Of a stretch of DNA of 64,000 nt, positions 54,383 to 63,397 are shown piece after piece. Position 1 is the stretch's first letter; each line of letters starts with the position of its first letter. A program made the translations under genes and the position numbers. The notes under the pieces were generated by a model, which was given only the letters and a program-made list of their open reading frames with translations, made no database searches and was not told the DNA's origin. Origin of the DNA: Nostoc sphaeroides (GTDB lineage: Bacteria > Cyanobacteriota > Cyanobacteriia > Cyanobacteriales > Nostocaceae); NCBI RefSeq assembly GCF_003443655.1, contig NZ_CP031941.1:801501-865500 (forward strand), read 5' to 3'.

Positions 54383-55063
54383 ATGAGCAGCGAAACCCAA
54401 CTCAGCCTCTTCGACGACTCAACCCTTAACCAACGAGAACTGATTCCCACAGACGCTAAAATTGCGATCGCTCCGGGAACTTATTCTGACATAACGGAGT
54501 TGACACAGCATTGCGATCGCTGCCACCGTTGTCCATTGGGAGACACTCGAACTCATGCTGTCGTCGGACGCGGTAATCTCAAAGCCCCAATTATGGTTAT
54601 AGGGGAAGCGCCTGGTCAAAATGAGGACGAAACCGGCTTACCATTTGTAGGCAGATCAGGGCAGTTGCTGGAGAAAATTCTGGCATCCGTGAATCTGACT
54701 ACTGAGCATGATGTATATATTGCCAATATCAATAAATGTCGTCCCCCAGATAATAGAGTTCCTACACCAACAGAAGTGGCGGCTTGTTTACCCTACTTAC
54801 TAGAACAAATTCGCCTAGTTGACCCCAAAATAATCCTGTTAACAGGTGCAACTGCTGTCAAAGGCATCACAGGTGATAAGCGCGGGATTACGAAAATTCG
54901 CGGACAGTGGCTGGAGTGGGAAGGGCGTTTATGTATGCCAATTTTTCATCCTTCCTACTTGCTGCGTAATCCTTCTAAAGAAAGAGGTGCGCCGAAATGG
55001 TTGATGTGGCAGGATATCCAGGCAGTGCGTGCCAAGTTAGACGAAATCCAAAATAATAACTAA
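54383..55063 (+). CDS. Family 4 uracil-DNA glycosylase (Fe-S)
   Basis: A 226-residue enzyme that removes uracil from DNA in base-excision repair. The Fe-S cluster Cys set is visible: CDRCHRCPLGDTR at the start, NINKCRPPDNR and VAACLPYLLEQI. The catalytic motif GEAPGQNEDETGLPFVGRSGQLL and the C-terminal MPIFHPSYLLRNPS match family 4. The first 35 residues are an extension. It is monocistronic by position. Confidence 0.92.
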   Translation: MSSETQLSLFDDSTLNQRELIPTDAKIAIAPGTYSDITELTQHCDRCHRCPLGDTRTHAVVGRGNLKAPIMVIGEAPGQNEDETGLPFVGRSGQLLEKILASVNLTTEHDVYIANINKCRPPDNRVPTPTEVAACLPYLLEQIRLVDPKIILLTGATAVKGITGDKRGITKIRGQWLEWEGRLCMPIFHPSYLLRNPSKERGAPKWLMWQDIQAVRAKLDEIQNNN

Positions 55064-55196
55064 TAAACATCTAGTGACTCAATTTTAGATTTTAGATTAT
55101 CCACTGTGAAAAAGTAAATTTCTGTAGATAGCGTGAGCGATAAGCTCAATTGGGGAACTCTAGGATAAGAATTTACTACTTTCTCTAGAGACAGCC

Positions 55197-55988
55197 ATGA
55201 CTAATGTACAACCTAATCTCCTACAACTTGCTAAATAAGGCGATCCAAAAGCTATTGCTGCTTTAATGAATCGATCTCTCCAACCCAAAGGCATTACTGC
55301 CAAAGTTGCATTTAAGGATAGTTGTTTACACATCATGCTGGAATCTGCTCAAGTGACAGATCAACAAGCTTTAGTTGCGTTTGTCCGCAAGGGAATTATA
55401 AATTTGGAAACTGAATTGATTGAGAGAGTTAAGAGGATAAGAGCCGGAGAATTAACTTATGAATTGGATGAAATTTTGAACAAGCCAGTTGATTTAGAAA
55501 CACTAAAGCTTAAAAAATTAGAAGTAGTTACTCAATCCTCTACATCCTCTACGACATCAGAATTTTCAATCCCAACGCAAAAAAACAACAAACTCAGCTA
55601 GATTTGTAACTTCTCATGTTGCAACCGCCGACAAAAAAATATCTGCCGGAATTTTTGCAATTCTGCTGGGAACATTGGGTATTCATAAGTTTATCCTGGG
55701 CTACACCAAAGAAGGCGTTATCATGCTTCTTATAACCCTGTTTACTGCTGGTTATGGTGCAATACTGTTCAGTTAAGGCTAAAACCTTTTGGCAGAGTCA
55801 AGTTTTTTAACGAACCACAGAGGCGCAGAGGACACTGAGAGAATAAATAAATGCTTAACTGAACTGTATTGGGTTATGGTGCGTTCATCATAGCTATCAT
55901 TAGCATTATCGAAGGAATTATTTACCTAACAAAATCGGATCGAGAGTTCGTACAAACCTATGTCAGCAGTAAAAAGGGTTGGTTCTGA
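55197..55988 (+). pseudogene. Broken gene: conserved N-terminal region plus TM2 domain
   Basis: From ATG 55197 the frame reads MTNVQPNLLQLAK, then TAA (55236-55238), then continues in the same frame GDPKAIAALMNRSLQPKGIT to 55601. CAA to TAA would explain the stop. After an A7 tract (55579-55585) a shifted frame encodes ATADKKISAGIFAILLGTLG and HKFILGYTKEGVIMLLITLF, a TM2-domain half. A 112-bp element (55760-55871) cuts this; removing it and one copy of the 10-bp duplication restores GYGAFIIAIISIIEGIIYL and ends at 55988 in SSKKGWF. Whether the two parts were one gene or two is inferred. An internal ATG at 55266 could still be translated as a 111-residue protein. Confidence 0.78.
55760..55871. 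mobile_element. 112-bp MITE inside the TM2 gene
   Basis: Terminal repeats are CAATACTGTTCAGTTAAG and its mirror CTTAACTGAACTGTATTG (one mismatch). GGTTATGGTG is present immediately before (55750-55759) and after (55872-55881), a perfect 10-bp target duplication. The interior contains an AACGAACCACAGAGGCGCAG repeat also seen elsewhere in the window. A solitary copy of the terminus lies at 7958-7973. Confidence 0.85.
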
Positions 55989-56078
55989 ATGAAGAAAAAT
56001 AGACTTCTTGCACGAATATTTTAAAATTGGTATAACCAGAGTATAACTGAAAGTATACTGACCAAAACGAGCGTAGTT

Positions 56079-56315
56079 ATGAAAACTGCAATTTCGCTTC
56101 CAGATTCAGTTTTTGAAGAGGCAGAAGCACTAGCTAGAGAGTTAGGGGTATCTCGTAGTGAACTTTACACCAAAGCTTTGAAAGCATATTTGCGGAAGTA
56201 CAACCGGAATCAAATGTTGAACCAACTGAATACAGTTTATTCTGAAGAGCCATCTGAACTAGATCCAGTATTGGCAAAGTTACAATTTATGTCCTTGCCC
56301 CGTGAGGATTGGTAG
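56079..56315 (+). CDS. Antitoxin of a MazEF-like pair (ribbon-helix-helix)
   Basis: A 78-residue protein. The N-terminal half is a ribbon-helix-helix DNA-binding domain (MKTAISLPDSVFEEAEALAR, then LGVSRSELYTKALKAYL). The C-terminal tail (DPVLAKLQFMSLPREDW) is the likely toxin-binding segment. It should neutralise the MazF-like toxin and repress the operon. Its stop codon overlaps the toxin start by one base. Confidence 0.88.
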   Translation: MKTAISLPDSVFEEAEALARELGVSRSELYTKALKAYLRKYNRNQMLNQLNTVYSEEPSELDPVLAKLQFMSLPREDW

Positions 56316-56653
56316 TGTATCGCGGAGAAATTTGGTGGGCAAATTTACCTGAACCACTCGGTTCAGAACCAGGGTATCGTCGCCCTATTTTGATTGTTCA
56401 AGATGATGTTTTTACTCAAAGTCGTATCAGCACCGTAATCGTCGTAATCATTACCTCTAACACTCAGTTAGCACAAGCACCAGGCAATGTATTGTTACCG
56501 CATGAAGCTACAGGTTTACCCAGAGATTCTGTAGCTAATGTGTCTCAAATTTTTACTGTTGACAAAACGTTTTTAGTAGAGCGCGTTGGTTCATTACCAG
56601 AACATCTACAAGAAGAAATAGACGAAGGACTGCGAACAATTTTGTACCTCTAA
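56315..56653 (+). CDS. MazF/PemK-family toxin (endoribonuclease)
   Basis: A 112-residue protein with the MazF signatures YRGEIWWANLPEPLGSEPGYRRPILIVQDD and SVANVSQIFTVDKTFL. Such toxins cut mRNA at short sequences and slow growth when the antitoxin is lost. The GTG at 56315 overlaps the antitoxin stop codon (TAGTG), which implies translational coupling; an in-frame TTG two codons earlier is less likely. The length is normal and no disabling change is seen. Confidence 0.9.
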   Translation: MYRGEIWWANLPEPLGSEPGYRRPILIVQDDVFTQSRISTVIVVIITSNTQLAQAPGNVLLPHEATGLPRDSVANVSQIFTVDKTFLVERVGSLPEHLQEEIDEGLRTILYL

Positions 56654-56935
56654 GTGAGGTTATACAGCGCTTCTTGCTATTATGCAATACAGTTTTCTTC
56701 TTGCCCCTCTCTTAGCATAGATTTCAGCTTTAAGGATGTACTTCATAGCTGCCGGAAGTGCTGTAAGGATTTAATATTATATCCGACTTAATACTTATGT
56801 CATTGCGAACGATCGCATCTGAGTTTAGTTTAGATCAAGTCAGTCAGGAAAATTAGCCCTTCTTTAGTTTTAAAGATGCGGTCATTTTCTAGAGTACAGA
56901 ATTCTGAGTAGACTCTAAAGAACTAATCCATAGAT

Positions 56936-57721
56936 TCACCGTAAATCCTTCTCCCGTAACAGTGTATTAGCCCAAGCAGCATCTGCTTCTAATAAAGCTG
57001 GTACTGCCTCTTTGCTGTAATCTATTACCAAATCATAACTTGCGCGGTCATAAATCCCAGCTAATAAACTCTGCAAATCCACCAACGGTTCACTATCACC
57101 CGTTCGTAAAGGCAAGAGAAATGAAGGAATTATATCTTGCAAATCAAAGGCATATAAATCAGATTGGGGACGATTTTCTGCTCGACTAACTAAAATACGA
57201 TAATCATTTTGCGTACCATACCCAAAAACTAACATTGGTTCCCCAACACGCAATAAATCAATTTCTACCAAATGTGTTGAACTTCCTAACACTCGCTGTC
57301 GCTTAGTTTCGTATGCGTTGCGTCCTTCTCCTAAACGTTTATTTTTTGGAGAGAGAATTTCAATCACTGTCACTACTTCTTTTGTTCCTACCTTTCGCAC
57401 TTCTAAATATCTCTCTTTTACTATCTCAGGTATAGGAACTGTAACTGTTTTAGGTTGAACGACAGGTGTAGCTACAGCTATATTCGGTATTTTAGGATTT
57501 ATTGCTGTCTGCGACTTTTGTACTATTACATCAGGAATACCAACTAAGAGTTTATCATCACCAGTGGTTTGATAAATTCGTTCTTCAATAGCGACAAAAT
57601 ATTTAGGACGTAGTTGAGGAGAAAGGTAATCTGCGATCGCTACTATTAGTCTCCCATGTACTCCTGGCCATAATTCAGGATGTTCTAAATAGGGGTTCAT
57701 TCCTGGAAATGGATAAGCCAT
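56936..57721 (-). CDS. DUF4058 family protein
   Basis: A 261-residue protein starting MAYPFPGMNPYLEHPELWPG, which is the N-terminal signature of DUF4058. Further conserved parts are PKYFVAIEERIYQ, ERYLEVRKVGTKEVVTVIEILSPKNK and HLVEIDLLR, with an E-I-L-S-P-K-N-K block that recalls a nuclease-like ExK arrangement. No function is established. The gene stands alone. Confidence 0.85.
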   Translation of the reverse strand: MAYPFPGMNPYLEHPELWPGVHGRLIVAIADYLSPQLRPKYFVAIEERIYQTTGDDKLLVGIPDVIVQKSQTAINPKIPNIAVATPVVQPKTVTVPIPEIVKERYLEVRKVGTKEVVTVIEILSPKNKRLGEGRNAYETKRQRVLGSSTHLVEIDLLRVGEPMLVFGYGTQNDYRILVSRAENRPQSDLYAFDLQDIIPSFLLPLRTGDSEPLVDLQSLLAGIYDRASYDLVIDYSKEAVPALLEADAAWANTLLREKDLR

Positions 57722-57802
57722 AGCAAATATCTCAAAACCAAAATTTTAAAACTAACTCTCATAGCCCCCTCTTCCATTCCAGGAAGAGTTGGGCATGGGG
57801 TT

Positions 57803-57940
57803 CTAAGAACAACTGGTAAGTGCCATACCACATTGATATTCTTTTGTCAACCAATCCTTAACACCTTGAGATTCCACCTGCGCCCAATGTCCCTGACAGC
57901 CTAACAATTTGACAGCCGTATTCGCAGTAATTCTTCTCAT
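57803..57940 (-). pseudogene. Possible C-terminal relic of an SH3-type protein
   Basis: A 45-codon frame reads MRRITANTAVKLLGCQGHWA and continues QVESQGVKDWLTKEYQCGMAL before TSCS and a stop. The pattern LG-W-QV-G-WL-YLC-TTCS is like the end of bacterial SH3 domains in cyanobacterial exported proteins. The upstream part cannot be traced, and a repeat (GCGATGTCTACGACGGGC) interrupts the region. The wider 57722-58268 gap contains other repeats (for example GTGTGTTAGCGGAGCGTAAC) and no intact gene. Confidence 0.35.
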
Positions 57941-58268
57941 TTTTCGGCTTTCTTGACCGGCATCCTCTCCTCATCTTACAAAATTTAGTACTGCGATGTC
58001 TACGACGGGCTATTCGGCGTCGCAGGTGGATGCAACACAACGATATGGAAGTTATTCTTGACAAGATGCGCTTACTTTGGCGCTTCTATCGTGATTCTTA
58101 CTTGTGCTTGAGAAAGCGCAGAAAGTTTAGGAACGTGGATTAAATAAAGTGCAAAAGTAGGGTGTGTTAGCGGAGCGTAACGCACCATTCCCAGTTTAAT
58201 CAGAATTGCAGGTTATTAAATTTGCATTCCTTAGCAAACACACGTCAGTTGATAACCCGCAACTCGGA

Positions 58269-60554
58269 TTACTTATCAGCCTTACTAGCTTTTTTCAAAC
58301 CTTGCCATCTTTGTCGCAGTCGCTTCAAATTAGGAGTATGACCACCATAACGCCAACTAACATAGGCTTGGCTAATCTCATCTATTACCTCAGCAGTTGC
58401 TGGAGCATGATGCTGGTATGATCCTCTGGCATACTCTAAAGGTGTTTGTGCTGGATGCTTACCTAAACCTTTTTGGGTTGTCCATTGCAACATTTGTTGA
58501 TAAAGGCTCTCCATTGCTGGCAATTTCTTTAACCATCGGCGGTTACGCCACTCTCGCCACTGTCCCCAACCCAGCCAACCAAAGAAAGCTGCTGTAGTTG
58601 CCAAGATTAAACCAGTCAATACCCCAAACCAACCTTGAGAGAATAAAGCTAAAAACCAAGCGATCGCTCCAATCACCCACTTAAATATTGTCTCAAATAC
58701 ATTATTCAACAAACCTGTCACCGGAGAAGGCAACCACCCAGCAACCCAATGCCACAATTGACGCAACACACTAAAAGTCTGCGTATCTTCTACTGATGGA
58801 GGTATGAGGGGATGATTGGGAATCGGATCAAAGGCAAACCAGCCATATTTAGGAAAATATACTTCCGTCATCGCATAAGCATCAGTATTACGGACAACAT
58901 ATAGCCCTGTAAATGGATTAAATTCTCCTGCACTAAACCCTGCTACCAACCGGGCTGGGATGCCAATGGAACGCAACATTACCGTCAGAACTGTTGAGAA
59001 GTGGTCTGGATAACCGCCTTTATATTTGAATAAAAAAGCTTCTACTAAGTCATCTTTTTCTCCCAAATAAGGTAAATCTAAGGGATTTTGGGGAAGAGAG
59101 TAACGTTGTTTTAAATATTGAGCTAAGTAGAGAGCTTTTTCATAGGCTGAATTTAGGCTTTTAGAAGACTTTGTGACTCCTTCCCGACTGTAGTTAGCAA
59201 GAATTTCTTCGGTACGTTGTCGAACTTTTTCGGCAATTTCGGGAGGAATTTGCAGATAATGCTGTTTAATATCTCGTGGATATTTAGTAGAAGCTTCACC
59301 TAATTTAGTGCGATCGCGGTATGGTACTTCAGAGATTACTGTGTAAGTGAGTCCTTCTGATAATTCCACAGGCGATCGCAATCCGTCTTCTTTATCAACC
59401 GCGATCATTGGTGTGGGAAAGTAAATCTCTTTGGGATAAGCCATCGCCGGAATTAGGTTAGGCAAATCCGCCACCACTGTATAAGTTTGGACTATCTCTT
59501 GAGTTTTACCAGTAATCAGAGGTCGGTTTAAGAAAATTTGATAAGACCAAGGCGATCGCTTGATGGTTGTAACATCTTCATTACGCGAAACTTCCCATCC
59601 CTTACCCGTATAACGGTCAAATCCTAATACTCGCCAAAAACCCTCAGCTTGCGATCGCACCCGCATCACAACTTTCGGTTTCATCTCGCCCCGCAGGTTT
59701 TGGTTAATTTGGCTATTAAAACCGTAATAAAAGTTATTATCTACTTTACCTGGTTGACCAGCTTGGTTTTGTCCCGTACCACTACCTTGATTTTCACCTT
59801 TACCTTGACGGACATAACCGGGATTGATGATACTACGTCCGGTGAAATTACCTTTTAATGGAATCGCAGAACTTACAGGAAAATTCCGTAATTGATAGCC
59901 AGGAAATCTGGGTAAAACAGCAAAAATTGCCAGTCCCAGACCGACAATTAGGAAGAAATTCAGAATTAAAAATTTAAAATTAAGAGTTGAGGAATTCTTC
60001 TGATTTAATTTTCCCTTTTCAGTTTTTAATGGCTGCAAACCCAACCGGGAGCGATAATCTAATACTAAAGTTGGGAGAGCGATCGCTAAAAATAACAGCA
60101 ACACAGGTGCAAATGCTAAAGTCTGACTTAGCGTTGCCGCCACACCCAATAAAATCAATCCTATAACAATCGAATAGCCCAAATTTTTGCGGCGGGGTGT
60201 ATCAAAGCTATGCAACACCTGGAGTTGAATTAATAACTCTGCCAAACCCAACCGTGTATCATTCAACTCTCCCACTAATCGCCCAAAGAAAGCACCCAGT
60301 GCCACTAACATTCCAATGGCAATACAAAACTTAACTGTAATATTGCGATCGCGGCGACGATAGTAACTCCAAATCGCACCCAATAAACTCAGAGGTAATG
60401 CCCAAAAGCTGAATGAAGTTTCGGCGGCGATATCCGTCGCCACAATTCCCAAAACAACCAACGCTAGCACCAGCAGCCGCAAGGAAATTGAATCTTCTAC
60501 TTCTATTAAAGGCGATCGCTGCGAATTTACAGGGACACGCCAAAACCGATTCAT
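58269..60554 (-). CDS. TgpA-like transglutaminase-fold membrane protein, catalytic residues lost
   Basis: An approximately 760-residue protein: about six N-terminal membrane helices, a large periplasmic region with a transglutaminase-like domain, one more membrane helix (FLALFSQGWFGVLTGLIL), and a DUF4129-type C-terminal segment. Where active relatives have G-x-C-x-H-F, this reads GGYPDHF, with Pro at the Cys position, and DAHAW is replaced by DAYAM. The Asp is kept (FAFDPI). It is therefore likely not a thiol enzyme. The start is uncertain: ATG 60554 (MNRFWRVPV), ATG 60572 and GTG 60596 are in frame. Confidence 0.8.
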   Translation of the reverse strand: MNRFWRVPVNSQRSPLIEVEDSISLRLLVLALVVLGIVATDIAAETSFSFWALPLSLLGAIWSYYRRRDRNITVKFCIAIGMLVALGAFFGRLVGELNDTRLGLAELLIQLQVLHSFDTPRRKNLGYSIVIGLILLGVAATLSQTLAFAPVLLLFLAIALPTLVLDYRSRLGLQPLKTEKGKLNQKNSSTLNFKFLILNFFLIVGLGLAIFAVLPRFPGYQLRNFPVSSAIPLKGNFTGRSIINPGYVRQGKGENQGSGTGQNQAGQPGKVDNNFYYGFNSQINQNLRGEMKPKVVMRVRSQAEGFWRVLGFDRYTGKGWEVSRNEDVTTIKRSPWSYQIFLNRPLITGKTQEIVQTYTVVADLPNLIPAMAYPKEIYFPTPMIAVDKEDGLRSPVELSEGLTYTVISEVPYRDRTKLGEASTKYPRDIKQHYLQIPPEIAEKVRQRTEEILANYSREGVTKSSKSLNSAYEKALYLAQYLKQRYSLPQNPLDLPYLGEKDDLVEAFLFKYKGGYPDHFSTVLTVMLRSIGIPARLVAGFSAGEFNPFTGLYVVRNTDAYAMTEVYFPKYGWFAFDPIPNHPLIPPSVEDTQTFSVLRQLWHWVAGWLPSPVTGLLNNVFETIFKWVIGAIAWFLALFSQGWFGVLTGLILATTAAFFGWLGWGQWREWRNRRWLKKLPAMESLYQQMLQWTTQKGLGKHPAQTPLEYARGSYQHHAPATAEVIDEISQAYVSWRYGGHTPNLKRLRQRWQGLKKASKADK

Positions 60555-60775
60555 CCTGGATAAGTTAAGCATTTCGAGTCTAAGTGAAAATTCCACGGAA
60601 ACAATGCTGAGGACGAAACTATTCGCCCTACTTTAAAGTATTCCCGTTAGAAGAAGCTTTCTTATCCTGCCTTCACGCATCTATGAAGGTTTAGTGCCTA
60701 TTTTACAAATTAAATTCCTCACAGGAGTTTTAAATGTTAAAAAATTTGATTACATGAATGAGATACCATCATAGC

Positions 60776-60820
60776 CCCCTCCTCGCTTGCGGGGAGGGGG
60801 TTGGGGGGTGGGGTTCTTCG
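60776..60820. repeat. G-rich repeat with four G-runs
   Basis: GGGGAGGGGGTTGGGGGGTG followed by GGG at 60791-60813 contains four runs of at least four G and could form a G-quadruplex; CCCCCTCCTCGC just upstream can instead pair with GCGGGGAGGGGG. A related degenerate copy occurs near 57765-57800. The rest of 60597-61221 holds no convincing gene. Confidence 0.6.
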
Positions 60821-61221
60821 AGTTTAATAAGTAATCAAGCGAACATGATACGACGTTACCGTGAACTGTAACGCCAAGCCTAAACATAATTTTGTATAAA
60901 AAAACAACCAAACCGAATAAATTCGTTGTGAAAAAGTGGTGGCTTGGCAAAATACAGGCGAGTTAAAATCAGCACAACACAAGAAACTAACTCGTTCCCC
61001 AGGCTTTGCTGATAACCCATTAGACTGACTATTACCCACAAAAAATCAATTATGGGATGGAGGGTGAGTTTACACGCACTGCTAATCTGTAACCACACTT
61101 TAAGTATAAGTAAGCACCCTGTTGCTAGTAGTATCTAGAGACAGAAAAAGCCCCAAGGCAACAACTAAGCAATAGTTACCTTAAGATATTCGGCATTACG
61201 TACTAGCGGTGGCAATTAAGG

Positions 61222-62199
61222 TTACACAGTGGGATTAATCACAAACAAAAGCGGCTGTTCGTCTATTTCAGTAAACTCAACTTCCAGAGTATAAGTTGGG
61301 TTAAGTTGCTCGCAACCTAACTCTACACTTAAGTATCCCGGAGTTGAAGATGTAGCCATTGCTAAAGTTCCACTTCCGCGAAGTGTCAAAGTTCCTTTAA
61401 CGGGTAACTCAGCCTGAACAAGTAACTTCGTAAGTTTACCTACAGACTGATACTCTACCCTGATGTTCAAATTACCGACAGTGGTTAGCCATTGTCTTTC
61501 TACCACCGGACTAGTTGCTGAAAGTGGTAGAGTCAGATTTTCCAGCAGTTGTTTAGCCGCCAGCAACGACAAAGCCATTTGTTGACGCGGTTGTAAATCT
61601 GCATAATCGCTCTGAATATTGGGCATTGTCTCCAGAGTACTTACAGATCGGTAGGTGCTTCTTAGCACCAATCCCGCGATATCGTTTAGTGCTTGAGACT
61701 CGTTGGGAAAAAAGTTCTCCACCACTTGAACTAATTTTGCTCCCAAAGGCACTGAAGATGTCACCATTGATTGACATTTTTCTAGTAATTGCTGGAAAAC
61801 TCTTTCCGGCAAGGGAAGCGGCAGGTTCAACTTCGACTGTTGTACCATCCATCCCCAGGTAGGAACGAGCGTCATTGACGGTTCATCAACAAAATCGGGA
61901 TAGTCGATTAATTGTGTTTCCCAAGGAAATAAAGGTGGGTGTTCTTGGGCTTGGGTTTGTAAGCGATTCTTAAGGACAGCTTGGAAACGATCTAGCACAG
62001 TAGGAATTTCTCCCAATTGAAAGGTCTGGGGCGTTCCTCCCAATTTTGGCTCACTGCTTTTTGAAGCAGTGGCTTCATTGTGGAGGTTTTTTACCCCGTC
62101 ATTTACCTCACATTCTACAGATTGGTCGGTATTTTTGACATCATCTGTCAATAACCAACCGAGATACTGAGATTGTAAGGATTCTGAGTCACTATTCAT
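61222..62199 (-). CDS. patU: PatU heterocyst-patterning protein (unsplit form)
   Basis: A 325-residue protein. The N-terminal part (SQYLGWLLTDD) and the central-to-C-terminal part (HPPLFPWETQLIDYPDF, then LPERVFQQLLEKCQ) are in one frame. In some Anabaena strains patU is split into patU5 and patU3; here it is whole. It is thought to act in heterocyst spacing together with HetZ. ATG 62199 overlaps the hetZ stop codon by 8 bases, so translation is probably coupled. Identification rests on sequence memory and on the hetZ linkage. Confidence 0.78.
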   Translation of the reverse strand: MNSDSESLQSQYLGWLLTDDVKNTDQSVECEVNDGVKNLHNEATASKSSEPKLGGTPQTFQLGEIPTVLDRFQAVLKNRLQTQAQEHPPLFPWETQLIDYPDFVDEPSMTLVPTWGWMVQQSKLNLPLPLPERVFQQLLEKCQSMVTSSVPLGAKLVQVVENFFPNESQALNDIAGLVLRSTYRSVSTLETMPNIQSDYADLQPRQQMALSLLAAKQLLENLTLPLSATSPVVERQWLTTVGNLNIRVEYQSVGKLTKLLVQAELPVKGTLTLRGSGTLAMATSSTPGYLSVELGCEQLNPTYTLEVEFTEIDEQPLLFVINPTV

Positions 62200-63397
62200 G
62201 AGTAGATGCACCTGATCCGGACACTAATGAGTTACGAATTTCCCAAGCTTGCTCAAGAATCTTAAACCATCGTTTTTGAAGTTGTGCCATTGACAACCCT
62301 AAAGTTTTGGCGATTTTTTCATCGGCTTGTCCTTGTTGCTTCAACTCTAGTAAAGACCGTTGCTTATTGTCCAGCTGTGCTGTATATACTTGCCATTGCT
62401 GGGGAGTTAAGCCCAAATTGGTGTGCAAAGAAGCTTCCAGCCACTCGTGAACCAATTCCCAACGGTGTAATAAAGCAAACCGAATCAAATGATACTTGAA
62501 GCGCTGCTGTAAGTAATCTCTCTGACGAGGCGTTAAACCTAAAATAGACTCAATTTCCTGTGCTGATAGATCCTGGAGGCGCAGCGAAAAGTAATTAGCA
62601 CAGTCAGATTGTTGCCGTTCTTCGAGATAATTCATTAATTCTGTAACTACAACGGAACGCAAAGTATCTTCTTCAGGTTCGGGTTCGGCTTGCGTCGCCA
62701 TTGTCGAGCGTAATTGATGCACTGCTGGTTCTTCCCAACAACCATCGCCTTCGTTATTGCTGCCTTCTGCGGCTTGTTCTATATCTACACTGGTTTCTGG
62801 GGGCTGGTGTTGAGAAAAAGTTTGCGCCCGCAAGATAATTAGCTGCTGCTGACGGCCTGGTAAGGGAATGCGTCGTTTGCCGTAGCGTTCGGTAAATGCC
62901 ATGTACTCGGACAATTCTAGAAGCGTTTGAGGGCGATAAGTAACACCAAGTTGATTTTCTCGCCGGAAAGCGTTTAATGCCTCCAGATAAAAACTCTGTA
63001 AGAAATCTTCAATTATAGTCAGTCGCCCTTGATAGCTTAATTGCTTCTGAGGCGGGTTAATGTATCGATAAATAATTGCACTCAGAGTACTGTGTAATTC
63101 TACCCTGCCGCGATTTGAACCCAACTGATAGTACCTGAGACACTGTTGTAGGCGATGCCGAGCCAGGGTCATCGCCGAGCTTTCTACAGACCCAGAAGCT
63201 TGAATACGTTTGCTTTCTTGGCAAATCCGATATACTTCGGTGGTAATACGTCTTGCTACATCGTGGCAATTTTGTTCCGAAGCTTTGGTTGATTGTTGAA
63301 ACTCCCTAGACAGGAGTTGAAAGATCACCTCCACGCCTTTAGAATTTTCTCCCAGAATATTTGCAGATGGAATAGTTGCGGTTGCGGCTGAATTCAT
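62192..63397 (-). CDS. hetZ: HetZ heterocyst differentiation regulator
   Basis: A 401-residue protein, the same length as described HetZ proteins, starting MNSAATATIPSANILGENSK. It has a C-terminal region with two helix-turn-helix-like stretches (AQEIESILGLTPRQRDYLQQRF; DEKIAKTLGLSMAQLQKRWF) that recall sigma-factor-like DNA binding. HetZ acts early in heterocyst commitment, downstream of HetR. I did not find a clear HetR-type dyad in the 204-bp upstream region. The ATG at 63397 is preferred to one five codons upstream. patU follows with an 8-base overlap. Confidence 0.85.
   Translation of the reverse strand: MNSAATATIPSANILGENSKGVEVIFQLLSREFQQSTKASEQNCHDVARRITTEVYRICQESKRIQASGSVESSAMTLARHRLQQCLRYYQLGSNRGRVELHSTLSAIIYRYINPPQKQLSYQGRLTIIEDFLQSFYLEALNAFRRENQLGVTYRPQTLLELSEYMAFTERYGKRRIPLPGRQQQLIILRAQTFSQHQPPETSVDIEQAAEGSNNEGDGCWEEPAVHQLRSTMATQAEPEPEEDTLRSVVVTELMNYLEERQQSDCANYFSLRLQDLSAQEIESILGLTPRQRDYLQQRFKYHLIRFALLHRWELVHEWLEASLHTNLGLTPQQWQVYTAQLDNKQRSLLELKQQGQADEKIAKTLGLSMAQLQKRWFKILEQAWEIRNSLVSGSGASTHE

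Noticed and set aside
57860..58064. 68-codon Arg/Cys-rich minus-strand frame
   Set aside because: It is read from repeat sequence, and another frame of the same region gives a more protein-like fragment.
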